From NCBI GenBank assembly GCA_947631085.1, contig CANRJY010000002.1, forward strand, positions 62,001-126,000: DNA of 64,000 nt. Reading direction: 5' to 3'. Origin of the DNA: an uncultured Clostridia bacterium. GTDB taxonomy: Bacteria > Bacillota > Clostridia > UBA1381. The notes beneath the pieces are model-generated. The model was not told where the DNA came from. It saw nothing but the letters and a program-made list of their open reading frames with translations, and did not search any database. Below are positions 37,601 through 45,714 of this stretch, piece by piece. The position numbers were made by a program, and so were the translations under genes. Position 1 is the stretch's first letter. Each line of letters opens with the position of its first letter.

Positions 37601-40600
37601 TTTCATGCAGCAGCTTTATTTCAGGCTCCGCAAATCCGGTGTACGAGAAATCCGCGATTTGCTTTTCTCCCGCGGCGTCGAGCATTGACAGCTTGCGCGC
37701 CTTGCCGTCGGGATTTTCTGTGATTTTCTCCGCAACCGTCTTTATCGCGTTCGCGAATGTGTTCATAAGCTCATGACTGTAAACAGCGTCGTTATAGTGA
37801 ACGTTTACGCATTCCGTTCCGTTCGTTTTTTCGATGAACACGCCTGTGTCGAATTTTACGCGCTGCTCGCCGATAAGCTCCCATTCTATCAATTTGCCGT
37901 CTATACGAAGCTCGTCCACGACGCCGAGCTGGTACGCGTACATAATATGCGGCGCGTAGTTGAATTTGCGGCACACTTCGGCATACGGATAATTCTCGTT
38001 CGCGACCGCGTTTATAAGCAGATCCTTCGCGCGCTCCACAAGCTCCGCCGCCGTTATATCGTCAATTTCAAGACCTATCGGCAGCGTTTTTACAAACATA
38101 CCGAAGCAGTTTGCGAGCTTCATATCCGAGCGTCCGTTGCTTATCGTGTTGATATACGCGCCGCGGCTGTTCGTAAATCTCGACACGACGTACAATGTCG
38201 CCGCAAGGAACAGATGCGCGGGCGTTACGCCTATATTATTGCAAAACTCCGAAATGCGCGCCATATCAAACGGCGCTGACGCGATCGCGGGCGAGCCGTT
38301 TTCGGCAAGTCCGCCCTTATCCGGCGTGATCTCCGCCGCGCCCTCGCAGTTTGCGAGCATATCGGAAATATATTTTTCCGACGCCTTAAAGTCCTCGCTG
38401 CCCACGAACGCACCGTCGTCCCTTACATAATCAAAATAATCGTATGTTTCGCTCTCTGTTTCGCCGCCCTCGAGAACCGTCTTTAACGATCGCAGGAACA
38501 AGTCGAACGACGCGCCGTCAAAGATAATATGATGGAAATCGGCGAACAGATACACCGCCGCTTCCGTTTGTATCACTTCCACTCTGAAAAGGCGCGTATT
38601 CATGAGCTTGAACGGCTTTACAAAATCCGCGCGGTATTTTTTCAGCTCGTCCTCGCTCATATGCTTTATCGGAACCGTATATCCGTCCGCGCCCGTGCGC
38701 TGCTGAACGATATCGTCGTCCTTTATCGTGAGCCGCGTGAAAACATACGGATGCGCCGCGAGCACGGTATCAATCGCGTCCGCAAGCTTTTGCGCGTTAA
38801 AATCCACGGGGAAGCGGTACATAAACGGGATATTGTAGAACGTGTCCTCAGGACGCTTCATGCACTCCGAATACACTCCGTACTGCGTGTATGAAAGCGG
38901 CGCGAACTCTGATTTTTCCGTTTCCGTCCGCGTCTCGGCAGGCGCGTTTTTCGCGGTGAGCAGGAAGTCTACAATATCGTCCTCTATCGACATTACCGAG
39001 CAGCCCTTCATAAGCGTCTTTATATCCGCGCCGTAGCCGAACTCCTTGTTAAGCTCGACCGCGAGCTTTATAACGGAGAGCGACGTCATGCCGCAGCGCA
39101 TAATGTCGGCTGAAACGTCAATATCGTCCGTGCCGATTATGCCCTTTATTATTTCGAGTATTTTCGTTTCGAGAGCCGTAAGAGAACGCTCGGTTTTCTG
39201 CATAGGCTCAGCCTGCGCGGCATCGATTTCCGGCAGATTTCTCTTATCGACCTTGCCGTTTACAGTGAGCGGTATCGCGTCGATCTGCATGATCGCCTCG
39301 GGAACCATATACGGCGGCTTTCTCTCCGCTATAAATTCCTTGAGAGCCGCTATGTCTACCTCGCCGTCCGATACGATGTACGCGGCGATATATTTTCCGC
39401 CAGACGATTTATCCTTCGCCACAACGGTCGCGTCCTTTATTCCCTCAAAATCATGTATGACGGATTCTACCTCCGTAAGCTCTATTCGGTAGCCGCGTAT
39501 TTTAACCATGCCGTCGCGTCTGCCGACGTATGACAGATTGCCGTCGTTCATGAATTTTACTATATCGCCCGTGTGATAAAGCACTTCGCGGTATTTGCCG
39601 CTTTCAAACGGGTTTTTAACGTATACCTTTTCCGTCTGCTCGGGGCGGTTCAGATAACCCTTTGATACGAGCGGTCCCGCCACGCATAATTCGCCCACCG
39701 CGCCGAACGGCAGCATACGCATCTGAGAGTCAACTATATAAAGCCGCGCGTTGTCTACGCCTATGCCGACGGGAACGGGGTCGTAATATTTATCCATCAG
39801 AAACGCCGTTATCAATATGGTACACTCCGTCGGACCGTAGCTGTTGAACTGTTTAACGCCCTCCCTCGGCTCGAACGGCACGAGCTTTTCGCCGCCTATG
39901 TCCACGACCTTGAGCGCGATATCATCGATCGATGTCAGGAATGCTCTCGCGACCTGCGTTGTCAGGGAAATATGGGTAATATCGTTTTGTGCGCAGTATT
40001 CGTTTATCCATACCAAATCGAGCCTGCGCTCCTCGGGGATTATATACTCCGCCGCGCCCGCGCTCAGATACGGATATATGTCCAGCATATGCACGTCAAA
40101 GCTGTAGCTCGCGTGCGCCGCCGTCGCGCTTTTGTCAGTAATATCGTAAACCCTCCGGAACCAATGGATAAAATTGGTAAGGTTATAATGCGTCAGCATA
40201 CAGCCCTTCGGCGTGCCGGTCGAACCGGAGGTATAAAGCAGCACAAATAAATCGTCCGCATCGGGCGAAGGGAGCGGCGCGCCGCCGCTCTGAAGCTCGG
40301 GAATATCCTCCGTTTTTAATATTTCTCCCTCAAAATCGGGTATCAGTGAAAGCAGCTTACCGTCCGCGATAAGCATTTTAGCCGCCGCGTCCTTCGTCAT
40401 AAACCGCAGCCGTTCCGACGGATGCGTCGGATCGAGTGGCTCATACGCCGCGCCGGATTTCAATATGCCTATCGAGCATATCGTCATATATTCGCTGCGC
40501 TCTACCATTGACGCTATAACGTCACCCTTGCCCAAGCCCTTCGAACGGATATATTGCGCAATCTTATCCGTTATTTCGTCAAGCTCCTTATATGTGTACC

Positions 40601-42041
40601 TGTTTTCCTTAAACACGAGAGCCGTCTTATCGGGCGTTTTCTTTGTCTGCGCGCGGAACATATCAACAAATCCGACGCTTAAATCAACATCGGTTACGAG
40701 CGCGTCGTTTAAGGCACGTATTTTATTCACGCTGCGTTCGTCCGCAAGGCGAAGCTGTGAAAGCTCCGATTTTTTGAGCATTTCCGAAATTATGAGAATA
40801 ATCGTGTCCGCGAACGAGCGTATTGTTTCGTATTCGTACAAATCGCTGCGGTATTCAAAATCCATTTCAAACGCGCCGCCGTACTTGAAAACCATAATAG
40901 CAATGGGCGATTGCGCTATGTGAGTCGGAACACGCTCCATTTCAACAGTGTTTTCGCCGAGTGTGAAGGTATTGAACGAATCCGACTGGTACGCGAACAT
41001 TATACCCGCGTCCAGCCCGTATTCGCCCGCGAGTCTGACAAACGGATAATTACCTTTCTTTATCACGCCGCGCTGAGCCAAGCGTACGCCCGAAAGATAA
41101 TCGCTCACCTTCGCCGTTTCGTCGATTTTTATATAAAGCGGCAATGTGCGAACCATCATACCGACGCTGTTTCTCATGCGTGGGTCGTGTCTGCCGTGGT
41201 TGAGAGTGTATATTACCGCTTCTTCCCCGCCGGTAAACTTCGCCGCCGCGTATGCGACAGCGCCGAGAAAAAGCGTGTTTTCGGTTATCCCGTTTTCCTT
41301 TATAAATCCGTCCACCTTTTCGACCGATATATCGTCCGGCAGCACCCGCCGAAATCCCCGACAGGGCTTGTCCTTGATATTATCGTCCTCGTTCATGTCA
41401 GGTACAAGCTTTGAATTTGTTTCAAGCCCCGCGAATATGTTTTCATAATATTTATGCGCTTCCTCATACGCGGCGGTACGCGAGAATTTTTCCTCGTATA
41501 CCGATATCCCGAACTGACCTATCTCCTCCGGCTCGATCTTCCCGCCCGAATAAAGCGCTGAGATCTCGCCGCAGAGAACGGAAAACGATGTGCCGTCAAC
41601 CGCGATATGGTGGTAGTCCGTAAGGAAGCACATTTTCGTTTCCGTTTCGATGATTTCAAAGCGGAACAAATAATCGCGTTCCAAATCAAACGGCTTCACG
41701 AAGTCGGTTTTCAGCCTTTCAAGCTCGCCGTCCGAAGCTCTTATCACCGGAATGTCAACTATAACATCACGCGGCTTCATAACAGGCTCGCCGGCTGAGG
41801 TATCAATATAATAGCTCAGTCCCTCGTGGTTTTTAACCGCTACTTCAACAGCCGATTTCAGCGCGTCAATATCAATGGCGCCCTTATCGAACGTATAGCA
41901 GAGGGGCGAGTTGTATATCGTGCCGCTCGGGTTGTTGATACAAGCCAAATATACGCCCATTTGACTCGGCGTAAGCGGGTATTCCTTCATATCCCGCGCC
42001 TCTGCCGCAGATTCGGCTATTAAATCTTTTTCGGTTTTCAT
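34692..42041 (-). CDS. Two-module NRPS with terminal reductase (C-A-PCP-C-A-PCP-R)
   Basis: 2449 residues. C1 about 20-440 (HHIAVDG 144-150); A1 about 455-940 (YTSGSTGTPKG, NSYGPTE, YHTGD, VNGKVDK); PCP1 Ser987 in GMTSLS; C2 about 1045-1460 (HHIIFDG 1170-1176); A2 about 1475-1955 (YTSGSTGKPKG, NSYGPTE, YRSGD, PNGKVNI); PCP2 Ser2007 in LGGTSL; R about 2080-2449 with GATGFLGAHVL and Tyr2246/Lys2250 in KYTGAK. The leading C domain implies N-acylation; the NAD(P)H reductase should release a dipeptide aldehyde, which may cyclise to an imine or pyrazinone. Specificity residues: A1 D,V,L,S,D,G,S,I,L,K (no match I can name); A2 D,M,Q,D,L,G,S,V,A,K, resembling Gln/Glu codes. It recalls the lipodipeptide-aldehyde pathways reported from gut Clostridia (e.g. 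the ruminopeptin family). The ATG lies 12 bp after the MATE gene. Confidence 0.92.
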   Translation of the reverse strand: MKTEKDLIAESAAEARDMKEYPLTPSQMGVYLACINNPSGTIYNSPLCYTFDKGAIDIDALKSAVEVAVKNHEGLSYYIDTSAGEPVMKPRDVIVDIPVIRASDGELERLKTDFVKPFDLERDYLFRFEIIETETKMCFLTDYHHIAVDGTSFSVLCGEISALYSGGKIEPEEIGQFGISVYEEKFSRTAAYEEAHKYYENIFAGLETNSKLVPDMNEDDNIKDKPCRGFRRVLPDDISVEKVDGFIKENGITENTLFLGAVAYAAAKFTGGEEAVIYTLNHGRHDPRMRNSVGMMVRTLPLYIKIDETAKVSDYLSGVRLAQRGVIKKGNYPFVRLAGEYGLDAGIMFAYQSDSFNTFTLGENTVEMERVPTHIAQSPIAIMVFKYGGAFEMDFEYRSDLYEYETIRSFADTIILIISEMLKKSELSQLRLADERSVNKIRALNDALVTDVDLSVGFVDMFRAQTKKTPDKTALVFKENRYTYKELDEITDKIAQYIRSKGLGKGDVIASMVERSEYMTICSIGILKSGAAYEPLDPTHPSERLRFMTKDAAAKMLIADGKLLSLIPDFEGEILKTEDIPELQSGGAPLPSPDADDLFVLLYTSGSTGTPKGCMLTHYNLTNFIHWFRRVYDITDKSATAAHASYSFDVHMLDIYPYLSAGAAEYIIPEERRLDLVWINEYCAQNDITHISLTTQVARAFLTSIDDIALKVVDIGGEKLVPFEPREGVKQFNSYGPTECTILITAFLMDKYYDPVPVGIGVDNARLYIVDSQMRMLPFGAVGELCVAGPLVSKGYLNRPEQTEKVYVKNPFESGKYREVLYHTGDIVKFMNDGNLSYVGRRDGMVKIRGYRIELTEVESVIHDFEGIKDATVVAKDKSSGGKYIAAYIVSDGEVDIAALKEFIAERKPPYMVPEAIMQIDAIPLTVNGKVDKRNLPEIDAAQAEPMQKTERSLTALETKILEIIKGIIGTDDIDVSADIMRCGMTSLSVIKLAVELNKEFGYGADIKTLMKGCSVMSIEDDIVDFLLTAKNAPAETRTETEKSEFAPLSYTQYGVYSECMKRPEDTFYNIPFMYRFPVDFNAQKLADAIDTVLAAHPYVFTRLTIKDDDIVQQRTGADGYTVPIKHMSEDELKKYRADFVKPFKLMNTRLFRVEVIQTEAAVYLFADFHHIIFDGASFDLFLRSLKTVLEGGETESETYDYFDYVRDDGAFVGSEDFKASEKYISDMLANCEGAAEITPDKGGLAENGSPAIASAPFDMARISEFCNNIGVTPAHLFLAATLYVVSRFTNSRGAYINTISNGRSDMKLANCFGMFVKTLPIGLEIDDITAAELVERAKDLLINAVANENYPYAEVCRKFNYAPHIMYAYQLGVVDELRIDGKLIEWELIGEQRVKFDTGVFIEKTNGTECVNVHYNDAVYSHELMNTFANAIKTVAEKITENPDGKARKLSMLDAAGEKQIADFSYTGFAEPEIKLLHEKFEYRAKLHPDRMAVIACDGKFSYAEMDRRANIVANALIERGVKNGSRVVILLNRTSKFFAAMFGILKAGGAYIPTCPEYPKERIESIIEDSGAELVITFGGLLNTYKNTVDIAELEAGENDKKPDIAISPEDLAYLIYTSGSTGKPKGVMLRHIGIASYVTDDERNIHVHDVKENCTCYGSVTTVSFDMSLQETAVTLCNGLTLAFAGDEQTTNPLSLARFFKENNVDAFDVTPSRLLVYMELDEFVDAMKNCKMILSGGEKFSDKLLKVLREKTNARIINSYGPTEITVASNAKDLTNADEISAGRPLLNYRDYIVDMDDNKLPAGVVGELLIGGVGVAVGYNNLPEQTEKAFIEYDGERFYRSGDYARWTKNGDVVILGRKDSQIKLRGFRIELGEIEKCLMSIEGIRSAVVVIRKVGNEDGICAYYTAEGDPDVEYLKSEMKKSLTDYMIPASFNRRDELPTTPNGKVNIKALGDPVISDKSAGKSVKPETAAEKDFCEIFADILNMDEVSVTDSFFDLGGTSLTVTRVVIAAGKLGYNIAYGDVFANPTPRLLAKLAGGAGDADEGIMRFDDYNYENIDRLLEKNTLDAFINGEKQEIGDVILTGATGFLGAHVLRELLANFDGRVCCLMRGKGKMTADKRLKSLFYYYFEEDITEKYGDRITVTDGDITNKADFEKLKDIKADTLINCAANVKHFSKGTDIEDVNYHGVQNIISFCEETGTRLVHISTISVGGAFLDRPGEVASIKENMLYYGQVQGSKYTGAKFLAEREILEKAASGMNAKIMRVGNLSARESDGEYQINFTTNSFMGRLKSTYLIGCYPYETMDMPFELSPIDCVAKAILLLAQSPRECVVFHPYNNHTLLMNDLYDELNRQGLTVKPAESSEYEAALKKAENDPEKAKVLSSMIAYENMSHGRKSYEVGSSNEMTMQALYRMGFRWPVTSFDYMKKFLINLKGLGYFELQ

Positions 42042-42053
42042 ACTTTCACCTTC

Positions 42054-43730
42054 CTATATTATTTCTTCAATTTGATTCATACCTAACACAACGGAGTATT
42101 CGAAGCTTTTACATTTGCCGTTGAATTTGCTTTCGTCGATTTCCGCGCCGTTATTGCGGAGCATTATAACATACGCGCCGTTCTCGCGCCTTATCATTAT
42201 GTCGTTCTCCGAATTTCCGGCTTGCTCGCTAACAAACTCGAACAGCTCCGACACGGCTTCGGCAACCCTATTTCCGTCAGTGATTTTTCCCGCGACAGCC
42301 GACTTTATCTCCGATGCGGAAACATCTGATTTTACGGAGAACGAGAGCAGCTCGTCCGCGTTGTCAAGCAGGAACATATCCCTGTATCTGCCGTTTGATT
42401 TTGCGATCGTCACGATGATCATAGCCGCTATAACGATCCACGTTCCGTAATGATCCGCGCATAACATCACCCATAATCCCGTTATGCCGAAAAGGCGCTC
42501 GAGTATATACGCCGGCGGTATTGTAAGCACAATTCCGTTGACGATCGAAACCGTGAGCGACATAGCCTTGCGCTGCGTCGCGGTGAAATAGTACATGAAC
42601 AGAAACGAGATAGACATTCCGATAAACGACAGCGCGCTTATGCGGAGCGCAGGAACGATCATCGCCATTTCAGCCGGAGTTTTGTCGCCGAAAATCAGGG
42701 CGACCGGCGCGGGAGCGACTTCTATAATAAGCGTGATTGCGGCGGCAGCGATCAGAAGTACCAAAATCGCGCGTTTCATGGCGTACTTTATTCCAACAGT
42801 GTCGCGCTCGCCCAAAAGCGCGCTGACTATCGGTATCATCGTCTGAGACGCGCCCGTTATGAACGCGGAAATGAATATCTGACAGTTTGATGCCACAGAC
42901 ATGGAAACCATGCCCTCCTGTCCGCCCGCGTGCTGTATCGCGATGTTCATATAAAACGTCGTGACCGTTACAAGTATAGTGCCGAGCGCCCCCGATATGC
43001 CCGTGGTAAACAGCGAGACACATTCCCTCCGCAGCTTTTTCGGCGATAACGCCGAGCCCAAATCAAAATGCAGCGTGTTTCCCTTACTTCTAAAATGCGT
43101 GAGCATAATGCAAAAAGCGATAACATTTCCGATAACCGTAGCGATCGCCGAGCCCGCTATCCCCATTTTGAACGGACCCATAAGCACAATATCCATGACG
43201 AGATTTATCGCGTTTGAAATAATTATGAGATTTGACGCGAATTTCGGTCTGCCGTCGCTTCGTATGCAATGCACCGCGCTCGGCAGCAAAAGCGAGAACG
43301 GCGTTCCGATAATAAACGGTATGTAATATTTCAAAAGCTCGCTCCGAAGCGCCTCGATAGGCGTGAGAAGCTTCGCGATATCGTTTACGAACGCGAACTG
43401 CACAATCATAAACGCCGCGCTTAAGATAACAAGCAAAATCGCCGCCGCCGTGAACGTGGTATCCGCGGCTTCCTTATCGTTTTTGCCCTTCGCGAACGAA
43501 ATAAGCGTTGACGCGCCGATACCGAACAATATCGTCGTCGAAAAATAAATCTGATTGACAGGCGAGAGAACGCTTATAGCCGCCATCGGCACGCTTCCGA
43601 GCATATTCCCGACGATTATCGAGTCCACCATAACGGCGATATTGTTCGCGAGCGCCACAAGCACCGTCGGCAAAAAATATTCGAGGTATTTTTTGTTTAT
43701 AATATTTCCGTTTCTTTTTAGCTCAATCAT
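42054..43730 (-). CDS. MATE-family exporter with C-terminal GHKL/HATPase-like extension
   Basis: 558 residues. About 1-444 form a 12-helix MATE transporter (DSIIVGNMLGSVPMAAISVLSPV; GASQTMIPIVSALLGERD), expected to export drugs or metabolites using a cation gradient. The extra 114 residues (about 445-558) resemble the regulatory ATPase fold of SpoIIAB/RsbW: VAEAVSELFEFVSEQA in place of the N-box and RNNGAEIDESKF in place of the D-x-G box (Asn for Asp), ending SVVLGMNQIEEI. Such MATE fusions occur in Clostridia. The key Asp is missing, so ATP hydrolysis is doubtful. First gene of the operon with the reductase NRPS; the likely cargo is that NRPS product. Confidence 0.85.
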   Translation of the reverse strand: MIELKRNGNIINKKYLEYFLPTVLVALANNIAVMVDSIIVGNMLGSVPMAAISVLSPVNQIYFSTTILFGIGASTLISFAKGKNDKEAADTTFTAAAILLVILSAAFMIVQFAFVNDIAKLLTPIEALRSELLKYYIPFIIGTPFSLLLPSAVHCIRSDGRPKFASNLIIISNAINLVMDIVLMGPFKMGIAGSAIATVIGNVIAFCIMLTHFRSKGNTLHFDLGSALSPKKLRRECVSLFTTGISGALGTILVTVTTFYMNIAIQHAGGQEGMVSMSVASNCQIFISAFITGASQTMIPIVSALLGERDTVGIKYAMKRAILVLLIAAAAITLIIEVAPAPVALIFGDKTPAEMAMIVPALRISALSFIGMSISFLFMYYFTATQRKAMSLTVSIVNGIVLTIPPAYILERLFGITGLWVMLCADHYGTWIVIAAMIIVTIAKSNGRYRDMFLLDNADELLSFSVKSDVSASEIKSAVAGKITDGNRVAEAVSELFEFVSEQAGNSENDIMIRRENGAYVIMLRNNGAEIDESKFNGKCKSFEYSVVLGMNQIEEII

Positions 43731-43796
43731 CGTTATGCTCCTTATAAAAATTCGCCGTAAAACTGTGTTTTTATTAAAAAATATAACTCCGATTAT

Positions 43797-43825
43797 ATTT
43801 TACCACAAACTTATATTCGGAGCAA
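43797..43825 (-). promoter_or_regulatory. Promoter of the MATE-NRPS-PPTase operon
   Basis: Minus strand: TTGCTC (43820-43825), 17-bp spacer, TAAAAT (43797-43802); AAGGAG precedes the MATE start. An imperfect inverted repeat, CTCCGA...TCGGAG at about 43787-43822, spans the promoter and could be an operator. Confidence 0.65.
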
Positions 43826-43876
43826 CAGAATTTTACGCTAAATAATGTGACTTTTGCGCTTTTTTTATACAAAAAA

Positions 43877-44576
43877 TTAAGGATTAGCAGAAAAGATTGT
43901 TTGCCCTGAATGTCTGACGTCTTCAGTTCTTTCAAGTGCAACCAAACCATGTTTGCCGGCTTGATAGCAAGCATATTGACCTGAAGGGAAACCGGTCCTT
44001 CTGATGTAGAAACGCTGACCTTCGCTTCTTGCATCCATATCATAACCCCATATTTTATCCTGTTCTTCTTCTGTAACAATACCGTATTTGTTTTGTGTAG
44101 TCGCATAATTTTCATTATAATCTGCATCATATGCTATATTATTGCCGAGTTCTGAGCCGTTATATTTAGCCGCTTCTGCGAGAATGTTAAATGCAATCCA
44201 TCCCTTAACATACGGTCTTGCCCAGTCATCACATGCATTTAAAGCAGATCTGATTCGCTCTTTATCTTCAGCATTGTAGTCAGATGTTGATGTAAGCGTA
44301 TAGTTTTCGGCATTTCCTTCACCTACAGGCCAATTTACCGCTCTCAGCGCAAGCGCCGCTACCTCCTGAAGCGTTATGGGATTATCGGGTCTGAATGTGC
44401 CGTCGTCATAACCCGTGATAACGCCCTCCTGTACCATAAGGTTGACCGTATCATACGCCCCAATGGTCGGGGCCCATGTCCGAGAATGTTGCCGCGGAGG
44501 CGTTCATGGCGAACAGTCCCGCGCTCATCGCAAGCGACAGCACAGCGGCAACGGTTTTCTTTGTAAATTTTTTCAT
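43877..44576 (-). pseudogene. Small SLH-domain secreted protein, frameshifted near its N-terminus
   Basis: The gene starts at 44576 with a clear signal peptide (MKKFTKKTVAAVLSLAMSAG, ending at NASAA), then FSDMGPDHW, the start of an SLH domain. The frame then breaks: the next in-frame codons give GV-stop, while the +1 frame continues the SLH domain as AYDTVNLMVQEGVITGYDDGTFRPDNPIT and runs to 43877. Removing one base from the C run at 44458-44461 restores HWAYDTV exactly, and the 700-nt length is one base over a multiple of three. The cargo after the single SLH domain (about 150 residues, Tyr/Asn/Asp-rich) is not recognised. It may be a true pseudogene, a phase-variable homopolymer or an assembly error. 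Confidence 0.8.
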
Positions 44577-44686
44577 TTACTTCAACTCTTTTTTTAATTA
44601 AGTATTTTAATGATTTTTGGTAAATTTCGCGCAAATAAAAATGCGGTCTTTAACTGAATGTTGTCACACATTTTTCCTCAATAAAA

Positions 44687-44750
44687 CTATCTATAATGGT
44701 ATAGGAGTCAAAGCCTACGCCTTTTACAATAGCGTAAGCATTATAGATAG
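44687..44750. repeat. 12-bp inverted repeat around a 40-bp spacer
   Basis: CTATCTATAATG (44687-44698) and CATTATAGATAG (44739-44750) are perfect complements. The spacer lacks a continuing stem. No target-site duplication flanks it, so it is not clearly a MITE. It may be an RNA hairpin base or a protein-binding site. Confidence 0.55.
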
Positions 44751-44816
44751 TGATATTAAAAAAGTATGTGACGAGTATATTTCACCATATCAATCCCAAA
44801 AAGTAAATAGAAATAT

Positions 44817-44864
44817 AAAAAAATCCCGCCCGCAAAATAAATCCCCGCTGCCGAAGCGGCGGGA
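44817..44864 (-). terminator. Minus-strand terminator with nested hairpin
   Basis: On the minus strand TCCCGCC pairs with GGCGGGA, enclosing or competing with an 8-bp hairpin (CCCGCTGC/GCGGCGGG, tetraloop CGAA, one G-T pair, 44844-44863). Seven T follow, seen as the A run at 44817-44823 on the plus strand. Confidence 0.5.
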
Positions 44865-44931
44865 ATATCGGCGGCGAATGTTTGCTAATTCGTTAGAATT
44901 TTTGGGGGAATTTGACAGTGTTTCAAACACG

Positions 44932-44968
44932 AAAAAACGGCTAAAACCCGTATAGTAAGCCGTTTTTT
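44932..44968. terminator. Bidirectional terminator-like hairpin
   Basis: An 11-bp stem AAAAAACGGCT/AGCCGTTTTTT with a 15-nt loop. T-runs are built into both arms. Confidence 0.6.
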
Positions 44969-45048
44969 AACACACCCGTGTATTGCATTTCCGAAAACAT
45001 CTGTTTTGTACCGAGTTTATTGTGTGGAATATATAAAATATAAAGCAA

Positions 45049-45072
45049 AAAAGGGCGGATATCCGCCCTTTT
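45049..45072. terminator. Perfect 24-bp palindromic terminator
   Basis: Left arm AAAAGGGCGGAT and its exact complement, with T/A runs at both ends. It starts 5 bp past the stop of the small reading frame at 45078-45194 on the minus strand and may end its transcript and that of the 45289-45660 gene. Confidence 0.7.
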
Positions 45073-45077
45073 CCCTG

Positions 45078-45194
45078 TTATATATAACATCGATCATACG
45101 ATCCGCAGCGGTATTCACGCACTATCGTGCGTAAATCCTTGTAATTGCAGTACAGCTCACCTTTTTCATCGCCCGTAATTGTGTTAAATTTCAT
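45078..45194 (-). CDS. Possible 38-residue peptide, hypothetical
   Basis: ATG at 45194, TAA at 45078. Sequence features: MKFNTITGDEKGELYCNYKD at the start, two further Cys near the C-terminus and RTIVREYRCGSYDR, so charged and not membrane-like. It sits between the 45289-45660 gene and a strong terminator, which supports transcription. However, no clear ribosome site is present and the frame is short. Another frame (ending PIGWGCVVSSHEI at about 45188) also reads plausibly through the upstream bases, so the region may hold the remains of a longer gene. No family recognised. Confidence 0.3.
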   Translation of the reverse strand: MKFNTITGDEKGELYCNYKDLRTIVREYRCGSYDRCYI

Positions 45195-45288
45195 GGCTGC
45201 TGACAACGCAACCCCACCCAATCGGGTACGTTTGCGTCATTGTAGCTGTATACAAACGTATTTTCTCTGTTTCGGGATTTTCAATTAT

Positions 45289-45660
45289 TTATTTCGCAAT
45301 ATTTCCGAGCGGGCCTAAGATGCTGAGCATTTTATTCTGCATTTCAATAAGCTGCGACGCTTTAGTCTTTAAATCCTCGGGCATATTTTCGTCGCTTGCA
45401 AGAGCCTTGATAAAGTGCTTTAACGCGGCGTTGTCAGCCATGCTTTCAGCCGCGGTCGTGCCTTTCTTGTTCATGTACTCGCCGTGCTCCTTGGTGTATT
45501 CCTGTTCCGCTTTGTAGAGGACGTCGTCGAGCTTGCCCTGAGCGTGGAGCTGCTCGATTTCCTTCTCGATTGACTCCAGCAGCGGATTGAAGTCCGCGCC
45601 CACCTGAGCCGCCTCTCTAAACTTTTTTACAAAATTCATTACTCCGTCAAAAAATGCCAT
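45289..45660 (-). CDS. Hypothetical helical protein, 123 residues
   Basis: AAGGAGG upstream makes the start secure. The protein is Lys/Glu/Ala-rich and almost wholly alpha-helical: FVKKFREAAQVGADFNPLLESIEKEIEQLHAQGKLDDVLYKAEQEYT near the N-terminus, with no signal peptide or membrane segment. The C-terminal segment MQNKMLSILGPLGNIAK is amphipathic. I do not recognise a family. It lies 54 bp downstream of the diguanylate cyclase gene on the same strand and may share its transcript. Confidence 0.75.
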   Translation of the reverse strand: MAFFDGVMNFVKKFREAAQVGADFNPLLESIEKEIEQLHAQGKLDDVLYKAEQEYTKEHGEYMNKKGTTAAESMADNAALKHFIKALASDENMPEDLKTKASQLIEMQNKMLSILGPLGNIAK

Positions 45661-45714
45661 TTTGTTTCCTCCTTTTTTATTCCTTTGTGTCTTATCAGCG
45701 TTTATCGCTGTATT

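Larger units (their letters stand above)
44577..45077. other. 501-bp stretch without a convincing gene
   Basis: Mostly AT-rich. It holds a 12-bp inverted repeat (44687-44750) and three hairpins listed separately, the densest non-coding structure in the window. No open frame with a ribosome site and credible composition was found on either strand. It probably contains the upstream region of the frameshifted SLH gene. Confidence 0.5.

Noticed and set aside
43774-44130. Minus-strand frame of 118 codons inside the SLH gene
   Set aside because: Out of frame with the SLH cargo and runs through the promoter region of the MATE operon.
44687-44750. Inverted repeat considered as a MITE or IS remnant
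   Set aside because: No target-site duplication, no second copy in the window and no transposase fragment.
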